Assembly (NCBI RefSeq): GCF_051020985.1
Contig: NW_027475176.1
Coordinates: 1-64,000 of the forward strand
Length of the DNA: 64,000 nucleotides
Source: Nomia melanderi
Lineage: Eukaryota > Arthropoda > Insecta > Hymenoptera > Halictidae
Reading direction: 5' to 3'
The notes under the pieces are model-generated. The model did no database searches. It saw only the letters and a list, made by a program, of their open reading frames with translations, and was not told the origin of the DNA. The position numbers and the translations under genes were made by a program. Positions 10,634 through 21,472 of the stretch are shown here, in pieces (positions within the stretch are counted from its first letter, which is position 1; the number at the start of each line of letters is the position of its first letter).

Positions 10634-12058
10634 ATGACCCCCCAGCCTATTGTAGGAGGAGCGATGGTAGCCAGGCCGCTACCACCATCTCCAGCGGCCC
10701 CGCTCCTCCCACCCATCGAAGAGGTGGAGGTGCCACAGCCGGCCGGGGCAGCCGCAACCCCGGAATCATCACCGGAGCCGTGGCGAATCGCCGCTGGATC
10801 CCGCCGACGCCACCACCGCGGGATCCTGTTGTCGAGCTCGTCGTCCGAAGAGGAGGCGCAGCCGCTGCCGCCAGAGAAGAGGACGACGACGCCTCCTCTA
10901 CCACCGCGAGAAAAGTCCCCCGCCCGGCCGCCACCGGGCAGCAGCAGCAGCAGCAACAACAACAACAGCGCCGCGCACAATAACGCGCATCGGCCTGGAG
11001 CAGGGTGCTCCGGGGCGCCCTCGGTGAGTAGCGTAACATCGTTTAGCCTTTCGCTACTCCCGAGTGTCCCACGTAGTGCCCCCGGCTCCCTTTTTACTTT
11101 GCGGGAAGGGGTAGTTTTAAATCGCGCGGGGAGGGATAATCGGAGGCCCGTCACCGTTGATGTAACCGTGAGGGGTGCTCCTGCCTCCGCGACGGAGGCG
11201 ACCGCACCTGCGAGAAGTCGCAGAACGACCGCACCCTCGCGTGCCTCGGGACCTCGTGAGCCCAGGCGTCCTGCGGCATCCGGGCATTCCTCTCGAAGAA
11301 GGGGCGCCATCCGGCCTTTGGTTGGGATAGCGTTTCCTTCGGAGAGAGAGTTGCTGATCGGCATTGCGCAGAACGCTGGCTCCCTGGAGCAGCTGGAGGA
11401 TGTTGCGAGGGAAATCGCAGCATACCTGCAGGGCTTCAGAGTCGGGGGACCGACCACGAGAGGGGGCGGGACGGATAGGCCCCAACGGCTTGCGAGAGCT
11501 AGGGGCGTGTCGGGCGACCAAGCGGCTCGCGGTTCGAACGGTCACCGCGATCGTCCTGTGTTGGCAGGTGGACCAACGCGGGGAGACCAGGTAAGGGAGG
11601 CTACGCGGATACAACGGCTCTTCAGGCAGAACCGCCGGCGTGCTGTTCAGGAGGTGCTCATGGGCCCGTCCTTGCACTGCAAAGTGCCTAAGGACAGGGT
11701 ACATGAGTACTTTCTCAACATGTACTTACCGGCAGGGAACCTGGGAGCTAGGCCTCCCCCGCCTTCCATCGAGGCTCCAAACGAGGCCAGCAATGTGGCC
11801 TTGGTGAAGCTCTTAAAAATGAGTGAGGTAGATCGTCGGATCAGGCGTATGACAAACTCTGCGCCCGGTCCCGACGGTCTAACTTACAATGATCTAAAAA
11901 GGGCAGATCCGGGGTCACATTTGCTGACCTCTTTGTTCAATTTGTGTCTTCGTCTGGAGTCGGTCCCCTCGTGTTGGAAAATTTCCAACACTGTGCTTGT
12001 GCACAAAAAGGGCGATCGCCACGACCTGTCAAAACTGGCGACCGCTGGCCATATCTGA
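10634..12058 (+). pseudogene. Linker and N-terminal reverse-transcriptase segment of the retrotransposon
   Basis: 474 codons. Residues 1-200 are low-complexity (Pro, Ser, a Ser/Asn run near residues 98-110 from CAG/CAA repeats). Around residues 225-270 comes a helical region like that preceding the reverse transcriptase of NeSL/R2 elements (SERELLIGIAQNAGSLEQLE). Then ATRIQRLFRQNRRRAVQEVL and KVPKDRVHEYFLNMY follow. The first reverse-transcriptase blocks are SAPGPDGLTYNDLKR at residues 409-423 (nt 11858 on) and SCWKISNTVLVHKKGD near 446-461. One extra A in the run at 12031-12034 then shifts the frame, and the ORF ends at a false stop (12056-12058). The start at 10634 is simply the first ATG in this frame. 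Confidence 0.85.
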
Positions 12059-12809
12059 CACGACCCCGAAGCTCTCCGCCGCTGTTCTGGCTGACCGTCT
12101 CGTCGCGTGGTCGGTCCAGAACAAGCGCCTAAGTCCCGCGCAAAAGGGCTTCTTGCCGTACGAGGGGTGTTATGAACATAACTTCGTGTTGCAGGGGGCC
12201 CTTACAGACGCTCGCAGGTGGGGGCGTCAGGCAGTGGTGGCGTGGTTGGACCTGGCGAACGCGTTCGGCTCGGTCCCCCACGCCTCCATCTACCAATCCT
12301 TCGTGGAGGCCGGGGTTCCCTCTACTCTTCAGAATATTCTGAAGAGTATGTACCACGGTTGCACCACACGGGTGCTGAAAGCCGACGGGTTTACCGACCC
12401 CGTTCCGATCCTCTCCGGGGTGCGCCCGGGCTGTCTGATGAGCCCTGTGGCGTTTAACCTCGCCCTGGAACCGGTGCTGCGCGCAGCTACTGGGACCTCG
12501 GCGGGTTACACGCTGCACGGCCATCGGCACAGTGTCCTGGCGTACGCGGACGATCTCGCGTTGATCGCCGACACCCCGGAGGGTATGGAAACGCTGCTAA
12601 AGGCAGTGGGTGCTGCGGCGAGTGGCATCGGATTGCAGTTTAATCCCGCAAAATGCGCGACCCTCCACCATCGTGGTAGGGGGCCGCGCGAGATCCGTCC
12701 ACTCGCTTCACCATCCAGGGTCAGGAAATGCGCGCCCTGGCAGCCGGTAAGACCTACGAACACCTGGGCGTTCCCACAAGGTTTCAGGTCCGTTAAACCC
12801 CACTGTTGA
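11997..12809 (+). pseudogene. Reverse-transcriptase palm segment (motifs A to C), frame-shifted
   Basis: Authentic protein starts near NWRPLAISD, just after the frameshift at 12031-12034, not at the ATG. Motif A is AWLDLANAFGSVPH with catalytic D85 (nt 12249-12251). Motif B is SGVRPGCLMSPVAFN near residues 140-154. Motif C is LAYADDLALIA with the catalytic pair D185-D186 in YADD at nt 12543-12554. LQFNPAKCATL follows. All three catalytic aspartates are present. The correct frame is lost again at about 12701-12703; after that the parent frame resumes with TIQGQEMRALAAGKTYEHLG until TAA at 12794-12796. The two indels compensate, so only the palm region is displaced. Confidence 0.9.
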
Positions 12810-13366
12810 CGATCGAAGAGCTGGTCCAGGACCTGCAGGCCGTCGACCGTTCCCTCTTGGCCCCGTGGCAGAAGGCCGAGACCGTGGCAGCTTTTATACT
12901 GCCACGCCTCGACTTCTACCTGCGGGGAGCCCACGCGGAGAAACGTCCCTTAATTACTGTCGACAAAGAGATTCGACGTATGGCCAAGTCCTGGCTCAAC
13001 CTCCCGCAGCGGGCCAGCGCGGAAGTAGTCTACCTCCCACCTAGTAGGGGGGGATATGGACTGCTTCCGCTTGCTGACATGGCCGACGTCCTGACCATCG
13101 CTCATGCGTTCCGTCTTTTGACGGCGGATGATGCGGTGGTCAGGGAGTTGAACTGGAACTCGCTGCGCGAGGCTGTAGCCAGGAAAATCGGCCATACCAA
13201 CCCGTCGAACAATGACCTGGCCGAGTACCTCTCTGGTTCGCTGAAGGGGTACTTCGCCAGGGACGGGGGGGACATTTCTTCGCTGTGGTCGAGGGCACGG
13301 AACGCGGCACGCAGGAGTCGGGACCTGCTCGGATTGCGTTGGCAGTGGAGCGAGGAGAGATCTTAG
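12806..13366 (+). pseudogene. Reverse-transcriptase thumb and connecting segment
   Basis: 186 codons in the parent frame. The TTG listed as start is an artefact: an in-frame TAA at 12794-12796 interrupts a continuous protein. The segment reads like the thumb and following helical region of NeSL/R2 proteins: AETVAAFILPRLDFYLRGA, then IRRMAKSWLNLPQRASAEVV, then SRGGYGLLPLADMADVLTIA. It ends at an in-frame TAG (13364-13366), after which the same frame continues with LAITLSGSRDRETIVPPVAR. The stop is therefore a point mutation rather than the end of a gene. Confidence 0.85.
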
Positions 13367-13969
13367 CTCGCGATTACGCTCAGTGGTTCTCGCGATCGGG
13401 AGACCATTGTCCCGCCCGTGGCGAGGGTCCAGATGATTCGCCGATTGCGGATGGCAGTGGTAGAATATTACCACCTACGCCTTCAGCGTAAGAAGGACCA
13501 GGGGAAGGTATTCGGGGTGTCGTCGCGGAGTGGTGCTTCAAACCACTTCCTCCGCGGCGGCAACTTCACCCGCTTCGCCGATTGGCGCTTCATTCACCGA
13601 GCTCGCCTTGACGTCTTGCCTCTTAACGGGGCAAGACGCTGGGGTGAGGGAGATAAGCGTTGCCGGCGCTGTGGGGCGGAGCTCGAATCCCTTCCCCGCG
13701 TCCTTTGCCACTGTCGTCTGCATTCGGCGGCCTGGCAACTTCGCCACGATGCGGTGGTTTCCCGCATCGCTAAGGCCTGCCGGCTCCCAGGGGAATTAAG
13801 GGTTAACCGGACGGTCGAGGGCATCGACGGGCATCTGGGGGCTCTTAGGCCTGACATCGTTGTCAGGCACGAGCCCTCAAGGAGCATCGTCATCGTCGAT
13901 GTTACCGTGCCCTTCGAGAACGAATATATTTCATTCGAGGAGGCCAGGGCGCGAAAGATACAGAAGTAA
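13367..13969 (+). pseudogene. C-terminal zinc knuckle and restriction-like endonuclease segment
   Basis: The parent frame continues after the TAG at 13364-13366. The CCHC knuckle of R2-group elements is visible as C-x2-C-x8-R-x4-C (RCRRCGAELESLPRVLCHC): the His position is Arg, codon CGC at 13697-13699, one transition from CAC. About 50 residues on comes the endonuclease core: RPDIVV, then 14 residues after its Asp the second acidic residue in VDVTVPFEN, and a downstream lysine in EARARKIQK. These give the PD...D...K pattern of restriction-like endonucleases, which nick the target strand that primes reverse transcription. An in-frame TAA at 13967-13969 follows KIQK, where related proteins continue with a Tyr and the C-terminal domain. 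Confidence 0.87.
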
Positions 13970-14245
13970 AAGCCCCTGGCCGACGTTCTCGGAGGGCGCG
14001 GTTATCGGGTGGCGGTCTCCGCGATCGTCGTCGGTGCCCTCGGCTCCTGGGATCCGGCCAATGAGTCTGTGTTGAAGATTTTGCGTATCGGTAATCGGTA
14101 CGCATCTCTGATGCGCCGGCTCATTGTGTCGGATATTGTCCGGTGGAGCCGGGATATCTACGTGGAGCACGTCTCGGGAGTTCGCCAGTATCGCGAGGCC
14201 CTCACTGAGGATGTCCCGGCCCCTGATCCAGGCCGACCCATTTAA
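13970..14245 (+). pseudogene. C-terminal domain of the retrotransposon protein
   Basis: Directly in frame after the TAA at 13967-13969 come KPLADVLGGRGYRVAVSAIV, VGALGSWDPANESVLKIL, RYASLMRRLIVSDIVRWSRD and IYVEHVSGVRQYREAL, ending at TAA 14243-14245. This arrangement matches the conserved segment that follows the endonuclease in NeSL-type elements. It confirms that the protein once extended through the stop at 13967. The ATG-initiated open frame in this stretch starts at 14009 only because of that stop. Confidence 0.85.
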
Positions 14246-14700
14246 GAACTGCGGGGGTCAACTCCCCCGACTTAGGTAGAGGAGCAGCAGACGGAGGCAG
14301 CGATAGGGTAAGTACAAAAGTTGATACCTAACCATTAACCAAGTGTCTGTGAGCTATATTTTATTATTTTAATAACTATGGAATTTTAACTAACAACCTA
14401 TACTTATGCACTTTGCTTTTAATATTTTCAACTATCCCTCTTAATCTTTTAACTATCTATTTTAATTCTTGCTTCTCTCTTTTTTATGCTATCTATTATT
14501 ATTTGTTTTAATTAAACTACTACTTTTCTTCTGTTTTATTTATCGACTTTTGACATTACTTAACCGCTTTTTATCAATCTTTAGTTTTCTTATTTTACTA
14601 GTGATGGGACACTGGTTCTTTTTAATCTATCAACTTTCGTACTCTTTCTATTCATTTCATATTATGGCACAGTTATCTTTCCACAGCTGTAACAGCCAGG
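14246..14700 (+). other. Proximal 3' untranslated region of the retrotransposon
   Basis: Right after the stop codon, CGGGGG at 14252-14257 pairs with CCCCCG at 14264-14269 around a 6-nt loop. After about 14340 the composition changes sharply from GC-rich coding to AT-rich. GTGATGGGACACTGGTTCT at 14601 matches the truncated copy at 6801, proving both belong to the same family. The short open frame at 14469-14753 is low-complexity and has no support as a gene. Confidence 0.75.
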
Positions 14701-15024
14701 TGTTTGCCAATTTATTTATCTATTTATTATTATTTACTTATTTATTGTTTTAACTATTTACATATTTATTTATCCACCTATTTGTCCATTGTTTTAGCTA
14801 TTTATATATTTCTTTATTTATGTATTTATTTATTTATTTATTTGTCTATTTATTTAACTATCTATTTATTTATTTATTTATTTATTTATGTATTTGTCTA
14901 TTTATTTAACTATCTATTTATTTATTTATTTATTTATTTATTTATGTATTTGTCTATTTATTTAACTATCTATTTATTTATTTATTTATTTATTTATGTA
15001 TTTGCCTATTTATTTAAGTATCTA
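14701..15024 (+). repeat. TTTA-rich microsatellite with 4-bp and longer periodicity
   Basis: (TTTA)n is mixed with repeated longer words such as TTTGTCTATTTATTTAACTA, which occurs three times between about 14840 and 14970 at intervals of roughly 60 bp. It is part of the element's 3' region. The open frame running through it (14704-15999) is repeat translation and not a gene. Confidence 0.9.
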
Positions 15025-15970
15025 TTTATTCATTTATTCATTTATTCATTTATTCATTTATTCATTTATTCATTTATTCATTTATTCATTTATTCATTTA
15101 TTCATTTATTCATTTATTCATTTATTCATTTATTCATTTATTCATTTATTCATTTATTCATTTATTCATTTATTCATTTATTCATTTATTCATTTATTCA
15201 TTTATTCATTTATTCATTTATTCATTTATTCATTTATTCATTTATTCATTTATTCATTTATTCATTTATTCATTTATTCATTTATTCATTTATTCATTTA
15301 TTCATTTATTCATTTATTCATTTATTCATTTATTCATTTATTCATTTATTCATTTATTCATTTATTCATTTATTCATTTATTCATTTATTCATTTATTCA
15401 TTTATTCATTTATTCATTTATTCATTTATTCATTTATTCATTTATTCATTTATTCATTTATTCATTTATTCATTTATTCATTTATTCATTTATTCATTTA
15501 TTCATTTATTCATTTATTCATTTATTCATTTATTCATTTATTCATTTATTCATTTATTCATTTATTCATTTATTCATTTATTCATTTATTCATTTATTCA
15601 TTCATTCATATTCATTTATTCATTTATTCATCTATTCATCTATTCATCTATTCATCTATTCGTCTATTCATCTATTCATCTATTCATCTATTCATCTATT
15701 CATCTATTCATTTATTCATTTATTCATTCATTCATATTCATTTATTCATTTATTCATTTATTCATCTATTCATCTATTCATCTATTCATCTATTCGTCTA
15801 TTCATCTATTCATCTATTCATCTATTCATCTATTCATCTATTCATTTATTCATTTATTCATTCATTCATATTCATTTATTCATTTATTCATTTATTCATC
15901 TATTCATCTATTCATCTATTCATCTATTCATCTATTCATCTATTCATCTATTCATCTATTCATCTATTCA
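15025..15970 (+). repeat. Expanded 8-bp microsatellite (TTTATTCA)n and variant (TCTATTCA)n
   Basis: From about 15025 to 15600 there are around 72 nearly perfect copies of TTTATTCA. From 15600 to 15970 blocks of TTTATTCA alternate with blocks of TCTATTCA, separated by the interruption CATTCATTCATA at 15599, 15725 and 15859, giving a higher-order period of about 126-134 bp. Long open frames here translate to a repeating LFIYSFIH octapeptide because 3 x 8 bp is a whole number of codons. That is a consequence of the repeat and not coding. Confidence 0.97.
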
Positions 15971-16321
<351 letters not shown>

Positions 16322-16758
16322 TACTTATGTGTTTTGGTTTTAAACCTGGCTCACTCCTATCGCCTGCTGCAACACGCTGCTTACCATCTATATGAACCTG
16401 CACTAACGCGCATACGCCCCAGTTTAACCAAAATATTGTCACTAAAAGTTTGCGAATCGTATATATTTATTTATATTTTATAATATATTTTGTGACTACT
16501 TAATTTATGTATTAATACTTTTCTTTTTATTTTTGTCTTGTTTTTGTATTATTTCTTTAAGTTATATTATTCTGCTTTGCGTTAGTTTCTACGGCGAAGG
16601 CTCGGGCATCTTAATGACCGGAAACTGGCTAAGGAATTATAATTTGTGTACATACTCTACCCAGAGTGTACATACCTATCCCTCGATCTTATTTATTTAT
16701 CATTTTTTATCTTTCTTTTTATTTATTAATTAATTAATTAATTAATTAATTAATTAAT

Positions 16759-16789
<31 letters not shown>

Positions 16790-17073
16790 TGTTATTTCTA
16801 TTGTATTCGCTAATCTTAATCTATATGTATCTATTTATTTATTTATTATTTTAACGTATTCTTTTATTTTAATTTATGTTTATTTGCCTACTCAGCTATC
16901 TACTTGTATGTATCTATATGCGATATAGCCAAGGCCGCAACTAGGCGGTTCTAGATAACTTTTATCATAACTAAAATTAATATATCAATTAGCCATCGCC
17001 ATAAAGGCGCTACTATGTATCCACCCCCGGCCGAAGCATGTAAGGCCGGGGGAACATGTTTTGAAATAAACGC
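16322..17073 (+). other. Distal 3' region and 3' end of the retrotransposon
   Basis: Unique sequence matching the truncated copy at CGCGCATACGCCCC (about 16408), GGCGAAGGCTCGGGCA (16593) and the last 90 bp. A (TTAA)n then (TTTA)n microsatellite lies at about 16725-16790, absent from the other copy. The 3' end is AATAAACGC at 17066-17073, and the next bases are the 56-bp satellite linker (CTCATAACACACATCCAG). No poly(A) tail is present. The open frame at 16533-16733 has no recognisable protein. Confidence 0.85.
17024..17052 (+). promoter_or_regulatory. 3'-terminal hairpin of the retrotransposon (copy 2)
   Basis: CCCCCGGCC at 17024-17032 pairs with GGCCGGGGG at 17044-17052 around an 11-nt loop GAAGCATGTAA, about 21 nt before the 3' end. 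Compared with the other copy (7704-7732), the fourth pair from the loop has changed from A-T to G-C on both strands while the flanking pairs are unchanged. It probably serves in recognition by the element's reverse transcriptase. Confidence 0.75.
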
Positions 17074-17605
17074 CTCATAACACACATCCAGATCGCTTCT
17101 CGGCCTTATGGCTAAGACAAAAATGTACTGGTATAAACCACATCGAGATCGCTTCTCGGCCTTATGGCTAAGATCAAAGTGTACTTGCATAACACACATC
17201 CAGATCGCTTCACTGGTTTATGGCTAAGGTCAAAGTATACTAGCATAACACAAATCCAGATCGGTTCTCGGCTGTATGGCTAAGATCAAAGTGTAATCGC
17301 ATAACACACATCCAGATCCCTTCTCGGCCTTATGGGTAAGATCAAAGTGTACTCACATGACACACATCCAGATCGCTTCTCGGCCTTATGGAAAAGATCA
17401 AAGTGTACTCGAATAACCAAAATCCAGGTCGCTTCTCGGCCTTATGGCTAAGATCAAATTGTACTCGAAAAACCCAAATCCAGATCGGTTCTCGGTCTTA
17501 TGGTTACGATCAATGCGTACTGGCATAACGCACATCCAGGCATCTTCTCGGCCTTATGGGTAAGATGAAAGCGTACTCTCATGACACACATCCAGATCAC
17601 CTCTC
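17074..17605 (+). repeat. 56-bp U2-derived satellite, plus orientation, after the retrotransposon
   Basis: About 9.5 units of the same linker-plus-U2 repeat as at 4708-6429. The first unit lacks the two bases GC of its linker (CTCATAAC instead of CTCGCATAAC) where it meets the element's 3' end. The last unit stops after U2 nt 10 (ATCACCTCTC, ending 17605), where the inverted 10-bp minisatellite begins. Confidence 0.95.
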
Positions 17606-19181
17606 ATAAAAAGAATACCACTAATAATACTATGAAAACAATATACGATTATATAAAACTATTTAAAGCTATACAAATCTATTAAAACCATATTTTAATT
17701 ATATAAAACTACATAAAACAATATCAATCTATATAAAACTATATAAAACTCTATAAAGCTAAAATAAAACTTTATAAATCGATTAACTTATATAAAACAG
17801 TATAAAACAACATAAATCAATGTAAAGCTGTATAAAACTATATAAAACTGTAAAAACCTATATAAAACGTTTTAAAGCCATATAAAACTATATGGAACCA
17901 ATAGAAATGTATAAACAAAAATACAACAATATAAAACTATATAAAATTATTTAAAACTACATAGAACTATATAAAACTATATAAAACAATATAAAACTAT
18001 ATTAAACGATATAAAACTATACAAAACTATATAAAATTATATAGAGTTATATAAAACTATATAAAGCTTTGTAAAACTAATAAAAGTATATAAAAGTATG
18101 TAAACCTATGTAAATCCATATAAAAATATATGAAACTATATAAAACTATATCAAACTAATGAATCTAATAAAACTATATGAAACTATATATATCTATATG
18201 AAACTATATAAAACTATGGAAAACTATACAAAACTATATAAAATTACTAAAACTATATAAAACTATATAAAACAATATAAAACTGTATAAAACTATGTAA
18301 AACTACATAAAACTAAATAAAACTATATAAAACTATATATAACTATACAAAACTATATAAAATTACTAAAACTATATAGAACTATATAAAACGATATAAA
18401 ACTGTATAAAACTATGTAAAACTACATAAAACTAAATAAAACTATACAAAACTATATAAAACCATATAAAAATATATTAAACTATATAAAACTATATAAA
18501 ACTAATACAACTATATAAAAATACATAAAACTATATAAAACTATATAAAACTATATAACACTCTATGAACCTATATGAAACCATATAAAACTATATAAAA
18601 CTATATAAAACTATATAAAACTATATAAAACTATGTAAAACTATATAATCTTAGTAAAACTATATAATATTATATGAAGCTATATATAACTATATAAAAC
18701 TATGTAAACCTAATAGAACTATATGAAACTATACAAAACTATATAAAACCACTAAAACTACTAAAACTACTAAAACTTTATAAAACTATATAAAACTATA
18801 TAAAACTATATAAAACTATATAAATCTAAATAATTCTATGTAAAACTATGTAAAACTATGTAAAACAACATAAAACTATGTAAAACTATATAAAACAAAC
18901 AGTACTATATAAAACTACATAAAAATGTATAAAACTATATAGAACTATATAAAACTATATAAAACTATATAAAACTATATGAAACTATACAAAACTATAT
19001 AAAACTATACAAATCTATATAAAACAGTATAAAACTATATACAACTATATAAAACTATATAGAACTATATAAAGCTATATAAAACTATGTAAAACTGTAT
19101 AACTCTATATAAAACTATATATACCTATATAAAACTAAGAAAACAATATGAAACCTTATAAAACTTTATAAAACTATATAA
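17606..19181 (-). repeat. 10-bp AT-rich minisatellite array, inverted
   Basis: ATATAAAACT-type units are the reverse complement of the 10-bp repeat at 1-4707 and 21473-30340. There are about 155 units with the usual point variants and shortened units. No gene or RNA feature was seen. It forms one block with the inverted 56-bp array that follows. Confidence 0.96.
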
Positions 19182-21472
19182 GCCTTATTAGCCATAAGGG
19201 CGAGAAGCGATCTGTATGTGCGTTATACGAGTACGCTTTGATCTTAGCCACAAGGCCGAGAAGCGATCTGGATTTGGGTTATTCGGGTACACTTTGATCG
19301 TAGCCATAAGGCCTAGAAGCGATCTGGATTTTGGTTATGCGAGTACAATTTGATCTCAGCCATAAGGCCCAGATGCGATCTGGATGTGTGTTATGCGAGT
19401 ACACTTTGATCTTAGCCATAAGGCCGAGAGGCGATCTGGAGGTGTGTTATGAGAGTACACTTTGGCCTTAGTCATAAAGCCGAAAAGCGATCTGGATTTG
19501 ATTTATTCGAGTACACTTTGATATTAGCCATAAGGGCGAGAAGCGTTCTGGATGTGTGTTATGCGAGTATACTTTGATCTTAGCCATACAGCCGAGCAGC
19601 GATCTGGATTTGGTTAATTCGTGTACACTCTGGTCTTAGCCATAAGGCGGAAAAGCGATCTGGATTTGGGTTATTCAAGTACACTTTGATCTTAGCCATA
19701 AGGTCAAAAATCGATCTGGATGTCGATTATTCGAGTACACTTTGATCTTAGCGATAAGGTCGAGAAGCGATCTGGATTTGGGTTATCCGTGTACACATTG
19801 ATCTTTGCCATAAGGCCGAGAGGCGATCTGGAGGTGTGTTATGCCTGTAAACCTTGATCTTAGCCATACAGCCGACAAGCAATCTGGATGTGTGTCATGC
19901 GAGTAGACTTTGATCTTAGGCATAAGGCCGAGTAGCGAACTGGATTTGGGATATGAGACTACACTTTGATCTCAGCTATAAGGCCGAGAAGCGAAATGGA
20001 TGTGTGTTATGAGCGCGCACTTTGGTCTTAGCCATTAGGCCGAGAAGCGACCTGCATTTGAGATATTCGAGTACACTTTGATCTTACCCATAAGTCCCAG
20101 GGGCGATCTGGATTTGGGTTATTCGAGTACAATTAGATTTTAGTCATAAGGCCGAGAAGCGATCTGGATTTGGGTTATCCGTGTACACATTGATCTTTGC
20201 CATAAGGCCGAGAGGCGATCTGGAGGTGTGTTATGCCTGTAAACCTTGATCTTAGCCATACAGCCGACAAGCAATCTGGATGTGTGTCATGCGAGTAGAC
20301 TTTGATCTTAGGCATAAGGCCGAGTAGCGAACTGGATTTGGGATATGCGACTACACTTTGATCTCAGCTATAAGGCCGAGAAGCGAAATGGATGTGTGTT
20401 ATGAGCGCGCACTTTGGTCATAGCCATTAGGCCGAGAAGCGACCTGCATTTGAGATATTCGAGTACACTTTGATCTTACCCATAAGTCCCAGGGGCGATC
20501 TGGATTTGGGTTATTCGAGTACAATTAGATTTTAGCCATAAGGCCGAGAAGCTAACTGGATACGGTTTTTTCGAGTACACTTTGATCTTAGCCATAAGGC
20601 CGAGAAGCTAACTGGATACGGTTTTTTCGAGTACACTTTGATCTTAGCCATAAGGCCGAGAAGCGATCTGGAGATGTGTCATGCGAGTACACTTTGATCT
20701 TAGCTATGAGGCCGAGAAGCGATCAGGATTTGGGTTATTCGACTACAGTTTGATCTGAGCCATAAGACCGTGAAGCGACCTGGACGTGTGATATGCGAGT
20801 ACACTTTGATCCTAGCCACAAGGCCGAGAAGCGATCTGGATGTGTGCTATGCGAGTACACTTTGATCTTGGTCATAAGGCCGAGAAGCGACCTGGATGTG
20901 TGTTATGCGAGTACACTTTGATCTTAGCCATACGGTCGAGCAGCGACCTGGATTTGGGATATTCGTGTACACTTTGATCTTAGCCGTAAGGCCGAGAAGC
21001 GATTTGGATGTGTGTTATGCGTGTACACATAGACCTTAGCGATAAGGCAGTGAAGCGAGCTGGATCTGGGTTATTCGAGTACACTTTGATGTTAGCCATA
21101 AGGCCGAGAAGCCGTCTGGATATGTGTTAAGCGAGTACACTTTGATCTTAGCCTTAAGGCCGAGAAGCGATCTGGATTTGGGTTATTCAAGTACACTTTG
21201 AACTGAGACGTTAGGCCGAGAAGCGATCTGGATGTGTGTTATGCGAGTACACTTTGATCTTAGCCATAACGCCGAGAAGCGATCTGGATGTGTGTTATGC
21301 GACTAAACTTCGATCTTTGCCATAATGCCGAGAGGCGATCTGGATTTGGGTTATGCTAGTACGCGTTCATATTAGCCGTAAGTCCCGGGAGGCGATCTGG
21401 ATCCGTGTTATGCGAGCACACGTAGATATTAAACATAATGCCGAGAAGCGATCTGGAACTGTGTTTTGCGAG
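19182..21472 (-). repeat. 56-bp U2-derived satellite, inverted
   Basis: About 41 units read as U2 nt 1-36 plus linker on the minus strand; on the plus strand the unit is GGATGTGTGTTATGCGAG, then TACACTTTGATCTTAGCC and the rest of stem-loop I. The array starts inside a U2 part at 19182 and ends exactly at the CTCGC end of a linker (GCGAG, 21468-21472), next to 10-bp repeats in the opposite orientation. The stretch starting at 19781 is repeated from 20173, 392 bp or seven units on. Two nearly identical adjacent units carrying TAACTGGATACGG lie at about 20540-20650. Confidence 0.95.
19770..20555 (-). repeat. 392-bp higher-order repeat (7 x 56 bp)
   Basis: The seven-unit block beginning near 19770 recurs near 20162 with very few differences. 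Both carry the same rare variants, for example GGTTATCCGTGTACACATTG at 19781 and 20173 and a variant unit with TGTAAACCTTGATC. This is a recent segmental duplication within the array. Confidence 0.9.

Larger units (their letters stand above)
9152..14245 (+). pseudogene. Broken retrotransposon polyprotein (zinc fingers, reverse transcriptase, endonuclease)
   Basis: Recognisable protein runs from an ATG at 9152 to TAA at 14243-14245. Most of it lies in one reading frame (the 9152, 10634, 12806, 13418 and 14009 segments share it). Damage seen: a frameshift at about 9471-9478 in the third zinc finger; further frame changes in the low-complexity region 9500-10633; one extra base in the A-run at 12031-12034; a compensating lost base at about 12701-12703; and in-frame stops TAA 12794-12796, TAG 13364-13366 and TAA 13967-13969. 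Each stop lies in otherwise well-conserved sequence, so they are later mutations. Whether the ancestral element had one frame or two is unclear (see 10632-10636). Confidence 0.85.

Noticed and set aside
10543..11457. 304-codon open frame on the minus strand over the retrotransposon linker
   Set aside because: GC-rich low-complexity DNA keeps several frames open. The plus strand carries the reverse-transcriptase-linked frame with recognisable motifs; the minus frame has none.
12806..13418. Separate genes starting at TTG 12806 and GTG 13418
   Set aside because: Both are continuations of the same reverse-transcriptase protein in the same frame, interrupted by point-mutation stops at 12794-12796 and 13364-13366.
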